Origin: Sphingomonas sp. BK345
Lineage (GTDB): Bacteria; Pseudomonadota; Alphaproteobacteria; Sphingomonadales; Sphingomonadaceae
Assembly: GCF_014193845.1 (NCBI RefSeq)
Contig: NZ_JACHZX010000002.1
Location: 310,001 to 374,000, forward strand
Reading direction: 5' to 3'
DNA: 64,000 nucleotides
Part shown: positions 1 through 8,975 of the stretch, in pieces
Layout of the letters: the number at the start of each line of letters is the position of its first letter
Position numbering within the stretch: the stretch's first letter is position 1
The notes under the pieces: generated by a model
Seen by the model: the letters and a program-made list of their open reading frames with translations, nothing else
Databases searched by the model: none
Told to the model about the DNA's origin: nothing
Translations under genes and position numbers: made by a program

Positions 1-53
1 GCCCGACCCGGACCTAGTGCAGGCGCCCCCGTCAACGACAATGGGGGAAAACG

Positions 54-2411
54 ATGACCGCCAAGTTCATGCTGCTCGCCAGCGCCTCGTACCTGCTCGC
101 CGCCGCACCCGCGCTGGCGCAGGACGCGCCGCCGCCCGCCACCGCCGCGACGATCGACCGCGCCGCGCCCGAGCAGCCGACCGAGGGCGAGGACGTGGTG
201 GTGCTCGGCTTCGGTCAGAGCCGCCAGGTGCAGACGGTGACTTCGGCTGATCTCGAGCGGCTCACCCCGGGCACCTCGCCGCTGAAGGCGGTGGCCAAGC
301 TGCCCGGCGTCAACTTCCAGTCGGCCGACGCCTTCGGCGCCTATGAGTGGTCGACGCGCATCTCGCTGCGCGGCTTCAACCAGAACCAGCTCGGCTTCAC
401 GCTGGACGGCGTGCCGCTCGGCGACATGAGCTACGGCAACGTCAACGGGCTCCACATCAGCCGCGCGATCCTCTCGGAGAACATCGCCAGCACTACCGTG
501 GCGCAAGGTGCGGGTGCGCTGGGCACCGCCTCGACCAGCAACCTCGGTGGCACGCTCCAGTTCGTCAGCCGCGCGCCGTCGGACACCGCCGACCTGATTG
601 CCTCGGCCACTTACGGCAGCGACCAGACCTATCGTGCCTTCGTTCGCGCCGAGTCGGGTGATCTCGGCGGCGGGCTCAAGGGCTATATCAGCTACGGCTT
701 CCTCAAGACCGACAAGTGGAAGGGCTTCGGCGAGCAGCGCCAGCACCAGGCCAACGCCAAGGTGGTGAAGGAGGTGGGCGAGCACGGCAAGATCACCGCC
801 TTCCTCAACTTCTCCGACCGACGCGAGAACGACTACCAGGACCTCAGCCTCGATATCATCCGCCGCCGCGGGCTGAACAACGACAATATCTCGAACGACT
901 ATCCGCTGGCGCTCCAACTCGCGCAGATCGCGCAGAACCAGGCCGCGCGCACCGCCAGCGCCACCGCGGCGCTGCCCTATCCCGGCGTCGGCCTCGCCTT
1001 CCCGGCGGGGATTGGCACGCTCGACGACGTCTATTACGACGCCGCCGGCCTGCGCCGCGATTGGCTCGGCGGCGTGACGTTCGAGGCGCAGCTGCTGCCG
1101 CAGCTGTCGATCGTGTCGACCAGCTATGTCCATCGCAACAAGGGGCAGGGCTCGTGGATCACGCCCTATCAGCCCACGCCCGCGGGGGCTCCGGACGCCG
1201 ACGGCACGCCGATCACGGGCGGCTCGGCGCTGTCGTTCCGCACCACCGAATATCGCATCATGCGTGCGGGCAATGTCACCAACGCCGCGTTCGAGCTCGG
1301 CGCCAATCGCTTCGAGGTCGGCGCGTGGTATGAGAGCAACGCCTTCGACCAGGCGCGCCGCTTCTACGGCATGGCCGACGGTACCGCGCCCAACCGCCGC
1401 GCGCTCGATTATCAGGAGAACCCGTTCTTCACGCAATGGGCGGGCAATTACGACACCGAGACGCTGCAATACCACGTCGCCGACACGCTCCAGCTCGGCC
1501 GGCTGACGATCAACGCCGGCTGGAAGGGCATGCGCGTCGAGAACAAGGCCAATCTGCTCACCGGCGTGCTGGTGGCGGGCAAGATCGAGTCGAAGGACTG
1601 GTTCCTGCCCCAGGCCGGCGCCGTCTTCGCGCTGGGCGGCGGCGCCGAGCTGTTCGCCAGCTACACCGAGAACATGCGCGCCTTCGTCTCGGGCACCGCG
1701 GGGCCGTTCGGCACCACCCAGGTCGGCTTCGACGCGATCCGCTCGCGCATCAAGCCCGAGACGTCGAAGACCGCCGAGGGCGGCGTGCGCCTGCGCGCCG
1801 GCGGGCTCCAGCTCTCCGCGGTGGGCTATTACATCGACTTCAACGACCGGCTGCTCACCTTCCAGAACGGCTCGGGCATCCAGGGCAACCCGCCCACGCT
1901 CAACAACGCCGGCGGCGTGGAGAGTTACGGCGGCGAGATCTCGGCCTATTACCGCGTGTTCCAGCCGCTCAGCCTGTTCGCCAGCTACAGCTACAACAAG
2001 GCGACCTACCAGGACGACGTGGTCGACGCCGCCGGCACGGTGCTGACCGCGACCGCGGGCAAGACCGTGGTCGATACGCCCGAGCATATGGCCAAGGGCG
2101 AGATCGTGTACGACGACAGCCGCTTCTTCGGCCGCATCGGCGCAGACTATATGGCGAAGCGCTACTTCACCTACCTCAACGACCAGTCGATCGGGTCGCG
2201 CGTGCTGGTCGACGCCAGCATCGGCGTGCGCTTCGGCGAGAACATGGGCTTATTCCGCGGCTTCGCGCTGGAGGGCAGCGTCACCAACCTGACCGACAAG
2301 AAGTATGTCTCGACGATCGGCAGCAACGGCTACACCGCCAGCGGCGACAACCAGACACTGCTCGCCGGCGCGCCGCGCCAGTTCTTCGTGACGCTGCGGC
2401 GCGGATTCTGA
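54..2411 (+). CDS. TonB-dependent outer membrane receptor
   Basis: 785-residue outer membrane receptor that would import a ligand using TonB energy. A signal peptide (about residues 1-23, ending ALAQ) is followed by a plug domain with the typical LKAVAKLPGVNF and ISLRGFNQNQLGFTLDGVP stretches (about residues 75-125), then a beta-barrel. The C-terminus ends in an aromatic residue (LRRGF), as expected for insertion by the Bam machinery. The ATG follows a purine-rich gggggaaaacg. It stands alone and is followed by a hairpin terminator. The substrate cannot be told from sequence. It is far from the cobalamin cluster and has no riboswitch in front, so I do not call it BtuB. Confidence 0.92.
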   Translation: MTAKFMLLASASYLLAAAPALAQDAPPPATAATIDRAAPEQPTEGEDVVVLGFGQSRQVQTVTSADLERLTPGTSPLKAVAKLPGVNFQSADAFGAYEWSTRISLRGFNQNQLGFTLDGVPLGDMSYGNVNGLHISRAILSENIASTTVAQGAGALGTASTSNLGGTLQFVSRAPSDTADLIASATYGSDQTYRAFVRAESGDLGGGLKGYISYGFLKTDKWKGFGEQRQHQANAKVVKEVGEHGKITAFLNFSDRRENDYQDLSLDIIRRRGLNNDNISNDYPLALQLAQIAQNQAARTASATAALPYPGVGLAFPAGIGTLDDVYYDAAGLRRDWLGGVTFEAQLLPQLSIVSTSYVHRNKGQGSWITPYQPTPAGAPDADGTPITGGSALSFRTTEYRIMRAGNVTNAAFELGANRFEVGAWYESNAFDQARRFYGMADGTAPNRRALDYQENPFFTQWAGNYDTETLQYHVADTLQLGRLTINAGWKGMRVENKANLLTGVLVAGKIESKDWFLPQAGAVFALGGGAELFASYTENMRAFVSGTAGPFGTTQVGFDAIRSRIKPETSKTAEGGVRLRAGGLQLSAVGYYIDFNDRLLTFQNGSGIQGNPPTLNNAGGVESYGGEISAYYRVFQPLSLFASYSYNKATYQDDVVDAAGTVLTATAGKTVVDTPEHMAKGEIVYDDSRFFGRIGADYMAKRYFTYLNDQSIGSRVLVDASIGVRFGENMGLFRGFALEGSVTNLTDKKYVSTIGSNGYTASGDNQTLLAGAPRQFFVTLRRGF

Positions 2412-2445
2412 GCGGGCTCGGGCATAAGGGAGGGCGCAAGACGAG

Positions 2446-2466
2446 ATCCTCTTCCTAGAAGAGGAT
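2446..2466 (+). terminator. hairpin terminator after the TonB receptor
   Basis: A 9-bp stem with a 3-nt loop (atcctcttc / gaagaggat) lies 35 bases after the receptor stop codon and is followed by a short T-containing tail. The T-run is weak, so termination may be only partial. Confidence 0.5.
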
Positions 2467-2735
2467 TTCGCGAAAGACTGAACTGGCGCGATCCGTGACC
2501 GCAACCCCGCGAGGGTCAGAATCCTGAGCCAAGCGGAGGTTGATCCCGATCTTGGGTCCGGATCTGCCAGCCCGAATCGAAAGACGTTCGCGACGCTGGC
2601 TGGAGGAGCCACAGCCGCTCCCTGCCGTTGAGTCCGGGCCCACCGTGCCGAAGATGACGCGCTCAGATGTGCATGGCATGATGGAGCCCGATCAAGTCCC
2701 CATGGCCCGCGATCTGACGCCGCATCAAGTGGCCG
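2467..2735. other. intergenic stretch without a recognisable gene
   Basis: About 270 bases between the receptor terminator and the end of cfa. Short open frames exist on both strands, but none has a family pattern, a convincing ribosome binding site or coding-like composition. I see no tRNA or repeat here. Confidence 0.5.
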
Positions 2736-3947
2736 CTACTCCCTTACCAGCGTGACCTGCAGCACGTCGATGCCGCCACCCCGGAAGCCGCCCTCACAAT
2801 ACATCAGGTAATAGCGCCACAGCCGCTGGAACCGCTCGTCGAACCGCGCCGGCAGCCGACCCTCGGCCGCGGCGCGGTCGAAGCGGCGGCGCCACTCCAA
2901 CAGCGTCTCGGCATAGTCGAGCCCGAAGCGTTCCTCGTCCTGCCAAGCCAGCCCGTGCGCCGCGGCGATCGCCCGGAAGCGGCTGACCGACACGAGCGAC
3001 CCGCCGGGGAAGATGTAGCGCTGGATGAAGTCGACGCCGCCCGCATAGGCATCCCACACGTCGTCCGCGATCGCGATCAGCTGGAGCGCGGCCCGGCCGC
3101 CGGGGCGCAGCACGCGTGCCAGCGTCGCGCAGTAAGCCGGCCAGTAGTCCGGGCCGACCGCCTCGACCATCTCGATCGAGGCGACCCCGTCGTACACGCC
3201 GGTGACGTCGCGATAGTCGCACAGCGCCACGCTCACGCCCGGCAGCGCGCGCGCGGCGACATGGTCGCGCTGCTCGGTCGAGAGCGTCAGCGCGTGGACG
3301 CCGAGCTCCGCCGCCGCCGCGGCCGCCGCGAACGAGCCCCAGCCGCAGCCGATCTCGAGCACGCGCTGGCCCGCGGTCGCCCCCGTGCGCGCCAGGATTG
3401 CCGCCAGCTTGCGCCGCTGCGCCTCCGCGAGCGGCTCGCCGGGCGCGTCGTAGCGCGCGCTGGAATAGGTCAGCGTCTCGTCGAGCCACTCTCGGTAGAA
3501 GTCGTTGCCGAGATCGTAATGCGCCGCCACGTTGCGGCGCGCGCCGCCGCGGTCGTTGCGGCGCAGGCGGTGGAACAGTCGCGCCGCCAGCTTCGCCCCG
3601 CGTTTCGCGCGCGCGACATCGCCTAGCGCGGCGCGGTTGCGCATGAACAGGTCGAATACGGGCACGGGATCGGGGCTGGTCCAGTCGCCGGCCTCCCAAC
3701 CCTCGTACCAGCCGATCGACCCCGCGCTGACCAGCCGCCACAAGGCGCGCCAGCGCACCACGCGCACCGCCGCGAACGGTCCCGACTCATTCCCGCCGAG
3801 CAGCCGCCGCGTGCCGTCGGGCAGCTCGGCCTCGATCGCGCCCGTCACCAACCCGCGATCGACGCGGTCGAGGATGCGGTGGAACAGCGGCGCCGCGATC
3901 CGGCTGCCGAGATCGGCGGAGGGAGGGCGGGTCGTCGCGGCGTCCAT
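2736..3947 (-). CDS. cfa: cyclopropane-fatty-acyl-phospholipid synthase
   Basis: 403 residues. The enzyme transfers a methylene group from S-adenosylmethionine to the double bond of unsaturated phospholipid acyl chains at the inner membrane. Visible family marks are HYDLGNDFYREWLD (about residue 143), the SAM-binding motif VLEIGCGWGSF, FIQRYIFPGG, and the C-terminal YYLMYCEGGFRGGGID. Length fits the CFA/mycolic acid synthase family. It begins 10 bases after the stop of phrB on the same strand, so the two are very likely one operon; a photolyase-CFA pairing suggests a shared stress role (inference). Confidence 0.93.
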   Translation of the reverse strand: MDAATTRPPSADLGSRIAAPLFHRILDRVDRGLVTGAIEAELPDGTRRLLGGNESGPFAAVRVVRWRALWRLVSAGSIGWYEGWEAGDWTSPDPVPVFDLFMRNRAALGDVARAKRGAKLAARLFHRLRRNDRGGARRNVAAHYDLGNDFYREWLDETLTYSSARYDAPGEPLAEAQRRKLAAILARTGATAGQRVLEIGCGWGSFAAAAAAAELGVHALTLSTEQRDHVAARALPGVSVALCDYRDVTGVYDGVASIEMVEAVGPDYWPAYCATLARVLRPGGRAALQLIAIADDVWDAYAGGVDFIQRYIFPGGSLVSVSRFRAIAAAHGLAWQDEERFGLDYAETLLEWRRRFDRAAAEGRLPARFDERFQRLWRYYLMYCEGGFRGGGIDVLQVTLVRE

Positions 3948-3957
3948 GCCGCGCCGC

Positions 3958-5298
3958 CTATCGCACCTTCTTACCCGCCGCCAGCGCGCGTTCGCGTGCC
4001 TCGCGATGGCCGATCAGCATCGCGGGATAATCGTCCGGGCGGCAGCCCGCCGCCTCGGGGTCGTGGATCGCGGGATCGGGCAGATGCTTGAGCTCAGGCA
4101 CCCAGTGGCGAATATAGTCGCCGGCGGCGAACTTCTCCGACTGGCCGATCGGCGCCATGATGCGACCGAACATGTTGGCGTCGACTCCGGTGCCCGCGAC
4201 CCACTGCCAGTTGACCGAGTTGTTGCCGTAATCGGCGTCCACGAGGCAGTCCCAGAACCACCGCTCGCCCTCGCGCCAATCGATCAGCAGGTGCTTCACG
4301 AGGAACGATGCGGTGATCATGCGCACGCGATTGTGCATCCAGCCGCTCTGCCAGAGCTGGCGCATCCCGGCGTCGACGATCGGATAACCGGTGCGTCCGC
4401 GCTGCCACGCCTGCAGGTCGCGCCGTGCCGCCGTGCCGCTGCGCCACGGCAGCGTATCGTAGCGGCGGCGACCGTTGACGTCGGCGTAATCGGGTAACGC
4501 GCTCACCACGCCGTCGGTGAAATCGCGCCATGCAAGTTCCTTGCGGAAGGTCGTGTCGGCGCCGGCGGTGGCGTGCCAGACGGTGCGCGCCGACACCTCG
4601 CCGAAGTGCAGGTGCGGCGAGAGCCGCGACGTGCCCTCCTCGCTCGGCAGGTTGCGTCGCTCGTCATAGCCGTCGAGCGCGAGCTGCTCGACCTTGCGCA
4701 GCGCCTCGGCCTCGCCCGGCGTCCAGTCGAACCCGCCCGACCAGTCGGGCGTGGTCGGCAGCAGGTTCCAGTCAGCGAGCGAGTCGCTCTGCGGCCAGGT
4801 GTCGGGCGCGGGGATGGTGCGCGGCGCGGCGAGCGGCTTCTCAGGCGGCAGGTGCGGCTGCAGCCCTTTCCAGAAGGACGAGTAGATCCGGTACGGCGCG
4901 CCGCTGCCGGTGGTGACGTCCTCGATTCGCGTGAGGTGATTGCCGTCATACAGGCAGAGCCGCTCGCCGAGCGCCGCCTCGGCATCGCGCCACCATGGCT
5001 CATAGTGACGGACGGCATGGACGCGCTCGGCGCCGGTCTCGTCGAGCAGCGCGTTTAAAACGTCGGCCGCCCGACCGCGCCGCAGGATCAGTCGGCTACC
5101 CTTCTTCCCAAGCGACACCGACAGCGCGGCGAGGCTGTGATGTAGCCACCAGCGCTGCGCCTCGCCGATCTTCCACGCGCCGGGCGCCTCGTCGTCGAGC
5201 ACGTAGATCGGGATCACCGCGCCGCTATGCGCGGCCGCGACCAACGCGGGCTGGTCATGGAGGCGGAGATCCTGGCGCAGCCATAAAAGGTCGGTCAT
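3958..5298 (-). CDS. phrB: deoxyribodipyrimidine photo-lyase
   Basis: 446 residues from the ATG that gives MTDLLWLRQDLRLHDQPAL, the normal photolyase N-terminus. A longer in-frame extension exists upstream but has no family character. The photolyase N-terminal antenna domain is followed by the FAD domain with the conserved GYPIVDAGMRQLWQSGWMHNR and GNNSVNWQWVAGTGVD segments. It repairs cyclobutane pyrimidine dimers in DNA using visible light. It is followed after 10 bases by cfa, probably cotranscribed. Confidence 0.94.
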   Translation of the reverse strand: MTDLLWLRQDLRLHDQPALVAAAHSGAVIPIYVLDDEAPGAWKIGEAQRWWLHHSLAALSVSLGKKGSRLILRRGRAADVLNALLDETGAERVHAVRHYEPWWRDAEAALGERLCLYDGNHLTRIEDVTTGSGAPYRIYSSFWKGLQPHLPPEKPLAAPRTIPAPDTWPQSDSLADWNLLPTTPDWSGGFDWTPGEAEALRKVEQLALDGYDERRNLPSEEGTSRLSPHLHFGEVSARTVWHATAGADTTFRKELAWRDFTDGVVSALPDYADVNGRRRYDTLPWRSGTAARRDLQAWQRGRTGYPIVDAGMRQLWQSGWMHNRVRMITASFLVKHLLIDWREGERWFWDCLVDADYGNNSVNWQWVAGTGVDANMFGRIMAPIGQSEKFAAGDYIRHWVPELKHLPDPAIHDPEAAGCRPDDYPAMLIGHREARERALAAGKKVR

Positions 5299-5567
5299 CG
5301 CGAGGGTTACGTTCCAGGTCGGAGGCTGGTTCCTGATCCAGGTTGTGAGAACCCGACGGCGGCATGCTCGTGCCCCGTCAAAGGCCGGGGGCCAGTTTGG
5401 AGAATCTTCGTGGTTCGCGTCCGACTCGATGAACCTTGAGCCCCAACGCCGGTCAGGCGCGCCTGAGAGTCCGCTCCTCCGCACGCCGACCTCGGCCGGG
5501 GCTCGAAACGAGCTAGGACGCACATCGCCGCTTCAAACCGGCGACGACTCGCTCTAGGCGATCTCGC

Positions 5568-5948
5568 ATGACCGACACGCGCGAGACCGGCTTCGACTTC
5601 CTCCCCAAGTTCGATGCGGCCGGGCTGGTCACCGCCGTGGTCACCGACCGTGTCAGCGGCGAGCTGCTGATGGTAGCGCACATGAACGCGGCCGCGATCG
5701 CGGCCACGCGGGCGACCGGCGAGGCGACCTTCTTCTCGCGCAGTCGCGGGCGGCTGTGGAAGAAGGGCGAGACCTCGGGCAACGTCCTGCGCGTCGTCGA
5801 GCTGCGCGTCGACTGCGACCAGGACGCCCTGTGGCTGATCGTCGATCCGGCCGGACCCGCCTGCCACACCGGCGCGCGCAGCTGCTTCTACCGCGGGGTA
5901 GCCCTCGGCGCGGCGCACACAGAGGGCGCGCTGAGCCCAGTGGCGTGA
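5568..5948 (+). CDS. hisI: phosphoribosyl-AMP cyclohydrolase
   Basis: 126 residues, the full length of a monofunctional HisI. It opens the purine ring of phosphoribosyl-AMP in the third step of histidine synthesis in the cytoplasm. Zinc and substrate signatures are present: [24 protein letters not shown] and [11 protein letters not shown], including the three expected cysteines. The HisE pyrophosphohydrolase domain is not fused. Its stop overlaps the GTG of the next gene, so the downstream lipoprotein is translationally coupled. Confidence 0.95.
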   Translation: MTDTRETGFDFLPKFDAAGLVTAVVTDRVSGELLMVAHMNAAAIAATRATGEATFFSRSRGRLWKKGETSGNVLRVVELRVDCDQDALWLIVDPAGPACHTGARSCFYRGVALGAAHTEGALSPVA

Positions 5949-6448
5949 TCCGCGGCGCACTCGTGTTCGCTGCGCTGCTGCTCGCCGGCTGCGACCGCGC
6001 CGCGCCGTCGAACGCACCGCGTGAGCCCGCGGGAGTCGCCTTGGAGCGCGCCGCCGAAGCCGCTGGGCTCATCGCGGCGCCGGTGCGGGACCGACCGGTC
6101 GGCGTCTTCGCGTCGGAGACCGCGCGGCTCTGCCTCGTCCCGGAAAGCGGCGGCGCCCTGAGCGCGGGCGCGAGCGTCGATTACGGCGCCGGTCAGCGCT
6201 GCGTCGCGCGCGGCGTGGCGCGTGCCGGGGCGGTGATGACGGCGGAATGGGGCAGGGGCTGTACGGTCGAGCTCCGCTACGATGGCGATGCGCTTGTCTT
6301 CCCGGCGACCTTTCCCGCGGGCTGCGAGCCGCGTTGCTCCGGCCGCGCCTCGCTCGCGGGGCTCCGGCTGGAGCGGTTGAGCGACTCCGTCGCCGAGGCA
6401 CGCCGGACGCGCGGTGCCGACGGTCGGCTGCTGTGCGGTGACGACTAG
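5945..6448 (+). CDS. small lipoprotein of unknown function
   Basis: 167 residues from a GTG that overlaps the hisI stop as GTGA. A short N-terminal hydrophobic segment ends in a lipobox LLAGC with the lipidated cysteine at residue 16. The mature part carries further cysteines (for example GCEPRCSG), compatible with disulfides in the periplasm. I recognise no enzymatic domain. A function linked to histidine synthesis is not implied; the overlap only shows coupling of translation. Confidence 0.72.
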   Translation: MIRGALVFAALLLAGCDRAAPSNAPREPAGVALERAAEAAGLIAAPVRDRPVGVFASETARLCLVPESGGALSAGASVDYGAGQRCVARGVARAGAVMTAEWGRGCTVELRYDGDALVFPATFPAGCEPRCSGRASLAGLRLERLSDSVAEARRTRGADGRLLCGDD

Positions 6449-6461
6449 CCGATCGCGCTGG

Positions 6462-6477
6462 TTGACGTTCACGTAAA
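6462..6477. promoter_or_regulatory. palindromic operator of the LiuR/MerR type
   Basis: The 16-bp near-palindrome ttgacgttcacgtaaa lies 21 bases before the MerR-family start codon. It closely matches the TTGACGTT-ACGTMAA form described for LiuR-type MerR regulators of branched-chain and fatty acid breakdown. Probable autoregulatory operator that also controls the downstream acyl-CoA dehydrogenase. Confidence 0.5.
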
Positions 6478-6497
6478 GGGAAGCTACCCAGCTCGTC

Positions 6498-6929
6498 ATG
6501 AGCGACCTTCTCGACGCGTCTGCCGCTTATGCTGTCGTGCCGCCGCGCGCGGACCGCGATCATTTCACCATCACCGATCTGTCGGCCGAGTTCGGCGTCA
6601 CGCCGCGTGCGTTGCGTTTCTACGAGGACGAGGGGCTGATCGCGCCTGAGCGGCGCGGGATGGTGCGGATCTACTCGCACCGCGATCGCGCGCGACTGGC
6701 CTGGATTCTGCGCGGCAAGCGCGTCGGCTTCAGCCTCGCCGACATCCGCGAGATGATCGACCTCTACGACGTCGGCGACGGCCGGCAGAAGCAGCGCGCG
6801 GTGGCGATCGAGCGCTGCCGCGAGCGCATCGCCGCGCTCGAGCAACAGAAGCACGATATCGACGCCGCGATCACCGAGCTGGCCGAGTTCCTGACGGTGG
6901 TCGAGGGTGGGAAAGCCAAGGAAAGCTGA
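6498..6929 (+). CDS. MerR-family transcriptional regulator, LiuR-like
   Basis: 143 residues. Winged helix-turn-helix at about residues 23-95 (FTITDLSAEFGVTPRALRFYEDEGLI) followed by a dimerisation coiled coil (about 95-135). There is no cysteine-based metal or redox site at the C-terminus, which separates it from MerR, SoxR and CueR and fits the group that senses acyl-CoA intermediates. The next gene, 4 bases downstream, is an acyl-CoA dehydrogenase, and a palindrome of the LiuR type precedes this gene. Control of acyl-CoA degradation is therefore likely by context. Confidence 0.85.
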   Translation: MSDLLDASAAYAVVPPRADRDHFTITDLSAEFGVTPRALRFYEDEGLIAPERRGMVRIYSHRDRARLAWILRGKRVGFSLADIREMIDLYDVGDGRQKQRAVAIERCRERIAALEQQKHDIDAAITELAEFLTVVEGGKAKES

Positions 6930-6933
6930 GACG

Positions 6934-8736
6934 ATGCCGCAATATACTCCCCCCGTCCGCGACACCCGCTTCGTGCTCGAGCAGGTGATCGGGCTCGATC
7001 GCTACGCCAACGTCCCCGGCTTCGCCGCCGCCACGCCCGACACGGTCGAGGCGGTGCTGGAGGAGGGCGGGCGCTTCGTCGCCGAGGTGCTGTTCCCGCT
7101 CAACCAGTCGGGCGATCAGGAAGGCTGCACGCGCCACGCCGACGGCAGCGTCACCACGCCGAAGGGCTTCAAGGAAGCGTACCGGCAGTTCGTCGAGTCG
7201 GGCTGGGGCACGCTGAGCGCGCCCGAGGCGTTCGGCGGGCAGGGGATGCCGCACGTCGTCTCCACCGCCTTCCAGGAATATATGATCTCGGCGAACATGG
7301 CGTTCGCGATGTACCCCGGCCTCGCGCACGGCGCGATCGCGGCGCTGGTGGTGAAGGGCAGCCCGGAGCAGCAGCAGAAGTATCTGCCCAAGATGGTGTC
7401 GGGCGAGTGGGGCGGCACGATGAACCTCACCGAGCCGCAGTGCGGCACCGACCTCGGGCTGATCCGCACCCGCGCCGAGCCGCAGGCCGACGGCAGCTAC
7501 ACGATCACCGGCACCAAGATCTTCATCTCGGCGGGCGAGCACGACCTGACCGACAATATCATCCACCTCGTGCTGGCGAAGACGCCGGGCGCACCCGACA
7601 GCTCCAAGGGCATCTCGCTGTTCGTGGTGCCCAAGGTGCTGGTCGAGGACGACGGCTCGCTTGGCGTGCGCAACGCGGTGACGTGCGGCTCGATCGAGCA
7701 CAAGATGGGCATCCACGCCAACTCGACCTGCGTGATGAACTATGACGGCGCCACCGGCTGGCTCGTCGGCGAGGAGATGAAGGGGCTCGCCGCGATGTTC
7801 ATCATGATGAACGCGGCGCGGCTCGGTGTCGGGTTGCAGGGGCTCGGCGTGGCGGAGACCGCGTACCAGAATGCGGTGCAGTACGCGAGGGACCGGCGGC
7901 AGGGCCGCGCGCTCACCGGGCCGGCCGAGCCGGGCGAGAAGGCGGACACGTTGTTCGTCCACCCCGACGTTCGCCGCATGCTGATGGAGGGCAAGGCCTG
8001 GACCGAGGGGCTGCGCGCACTATGCCTCTGGGGCGCGCTCCAGGCCGATCTCGAGCATCACGCCACCGACGAGACCGAGCGCCAGCTCGCCGGTGACCTG
8101 CTCGGGTTGCTCACCCCGGTGATCAAGGGCGTCGGCACCGACCGCGGCTACGAGATCGCGACCAACGCGCAGCAGGTCTATGGCGGGCACGGCTACATCG
8201 CCGAGTGGGGCATGGAGCAGTATGTCCGCGACGCACGCATCGCGATGATCTACGAGGGCACCAACGGCGTCCAGGCGATGGATCTGGTCGGGCGCAAGCT
8301 CGCGCTCAACGGCGGCCGCGCGGTGCAGGCGTTCGGCAAGCTGGTCATGGACGAGATCGCGGTGGGCAAGGCCCAGACGGCCACCGTCGACCTCGCGGCG
8401 CGGCTGGAGAAGGCCGCGGGCGAGCTGCAGGCGGCGACGATGTGGTTCCTCGCCAACGGCATGAAGGATCCGAACAACGTCGGCGCGGGAGCGGTCCCGT
8501 ACATGCACCTCGTCGGCGTGGTCGCGGTCGGGCTGATGTGGCTGCGCATGGCGGGCGCGGCGTCGCGGCTCAAGGCAGAGGGGGCGGGCGACGCCGCCTT
8601 CCTCGACGCCAAGCTGGTGACGGCGCGCTTTTTCGCCGAGCGCGTGCTGCCCGAGGCGGGCGCGCTGCGTCGCAAGATCGAGGGCGGCGCCGAGGCGATC
8701 ATGGCGCTGCCGCCGGACATGTTCGCGGCGGCGTGA
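6934..8736 (+). CDS. acyl-CoA dehydrogenase, long form (DmdC-like)
   Basis: 600 residues from ATG (MPQYTPPVRDTRFVLEQV). Flavoenzyme that would oxidise an acyl-CoA to the 2-enoyl-CoA. N-terminal and middle domains hold the FAD-contact segments (MNLTEPQCGTDLGLI, KIFISAGEHD). The catalytic glutamate lies in MIYEGTNGVQAMDLVGRK. The 600-residue length and C-terminal extension match the family that includes 3-methylmercaptopropionyl-CoA dehydrogenase, although many members act on other acyl-CoAs. It sits directly behind the MerR regulator, likely one transcript. Confidence 0.92.
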   Translation: MPQYTPPVRDTRFVLEQVIGLDRYANVPGFAAATPDTVEAVLEEGGRFVAEVLFPLNQSGDQEGCTRHADGSVTTPKGFKEAYRQFVESGWGTLSAPEAFGGQGMPHVVSTAFQEYMISANMAFAMYPGLAHGAIAALVVKGSPEQQQKYLPKMVSGEWGGTMNLTEPQCGTDLGLIRTRAEPQADGSYTITGTKIFISAGEHDLTDNIIHLVLAKTPGAPDSSKGISLFVVPKVLVEDDGSLGVRNAVTCGSIEHKMGIHANSTCVMNYDGATGWLVGEEMKGLAAMFIMMNAARLGVGLQGLGVAETAYQNAVQYARDRRQGRALTGPAEPGEKADTLFVHPDVRRMLMEGKAWTEGLRALCLWGALQADLEHHATDETERQLAGDLLGLLTPVIKGVGTDRGYEIATNAQQVYGGHGYIAEWGMEQYVRDARIAMIYEGTNGVQAMDLVGRKLALNGGRAVQAFGKLVMDEIAVGKAQTATVDLAARLEKAAGELQAATMWFLANGMKDPNNVGAGAVPYMHLVGVVAVGLMWLRMAGAASRLKAEGAGDAAFLDAKLVTARFFAERVLPEAGALRRKIEGGAEAIMALPPDMFAAA

Positions 8737-8746
8737 GGAAGCTGAA

Positions 8747-8952
8747 GATCCTCGCCGCTCGCGGGGAGTGCGGGTTTCGGCTTGCCTTCAGCAAGCCAAG
8801 ATGGTGTCCGGGGGACACCATCTCGCCCACAGTGGCAGCGCGTTAGCGCTGACGGAGGGGGCTCTCCGCGCGCGGGCCGGTGTGTTCGGGGCGAGCCCCC
8901 TCCACCACCCGGCTGCGCCGGGCGGTCCCCCTTCCCGCGAGCGGGGAGGATC
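8747..8952. repeat. modular palindromic element, family B copy 1
   Basis: 206 bp in the gap after the acyl-CoA dehydrogenase. The outer ends are imperfect inverted repeats (gatcctcgccgctcgcgggg against its complement near 8931-8952). Inside are nested hairpins: atggtgtcc-ggg-ggacaccat at 8801-8821, a ggcttgc/gcaagcc stem, and a GGGACC-[hairpin]-GGTGG-AGGGG module read on the minus strand. The same module order recurs at 28228-28393 and, inside cobG, at 55411-55550. Confidence 0.75.
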
Positions 8953-8975
8953 TGACGGTCTCGCACCGCTCTCCT

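Noticed and set aside
54..2411. TonB receptor as the B12 receptor BtuB
   Set aside because: No riboswitch before it, far from the cob cluster, and no BtuB-specific features that I can see.
2540..2755. 71-codon open frame after the TonB receptor
   Set aside because: No recognisable motif, weak ribosome binding site, runs into the end of cfa on the other strand.
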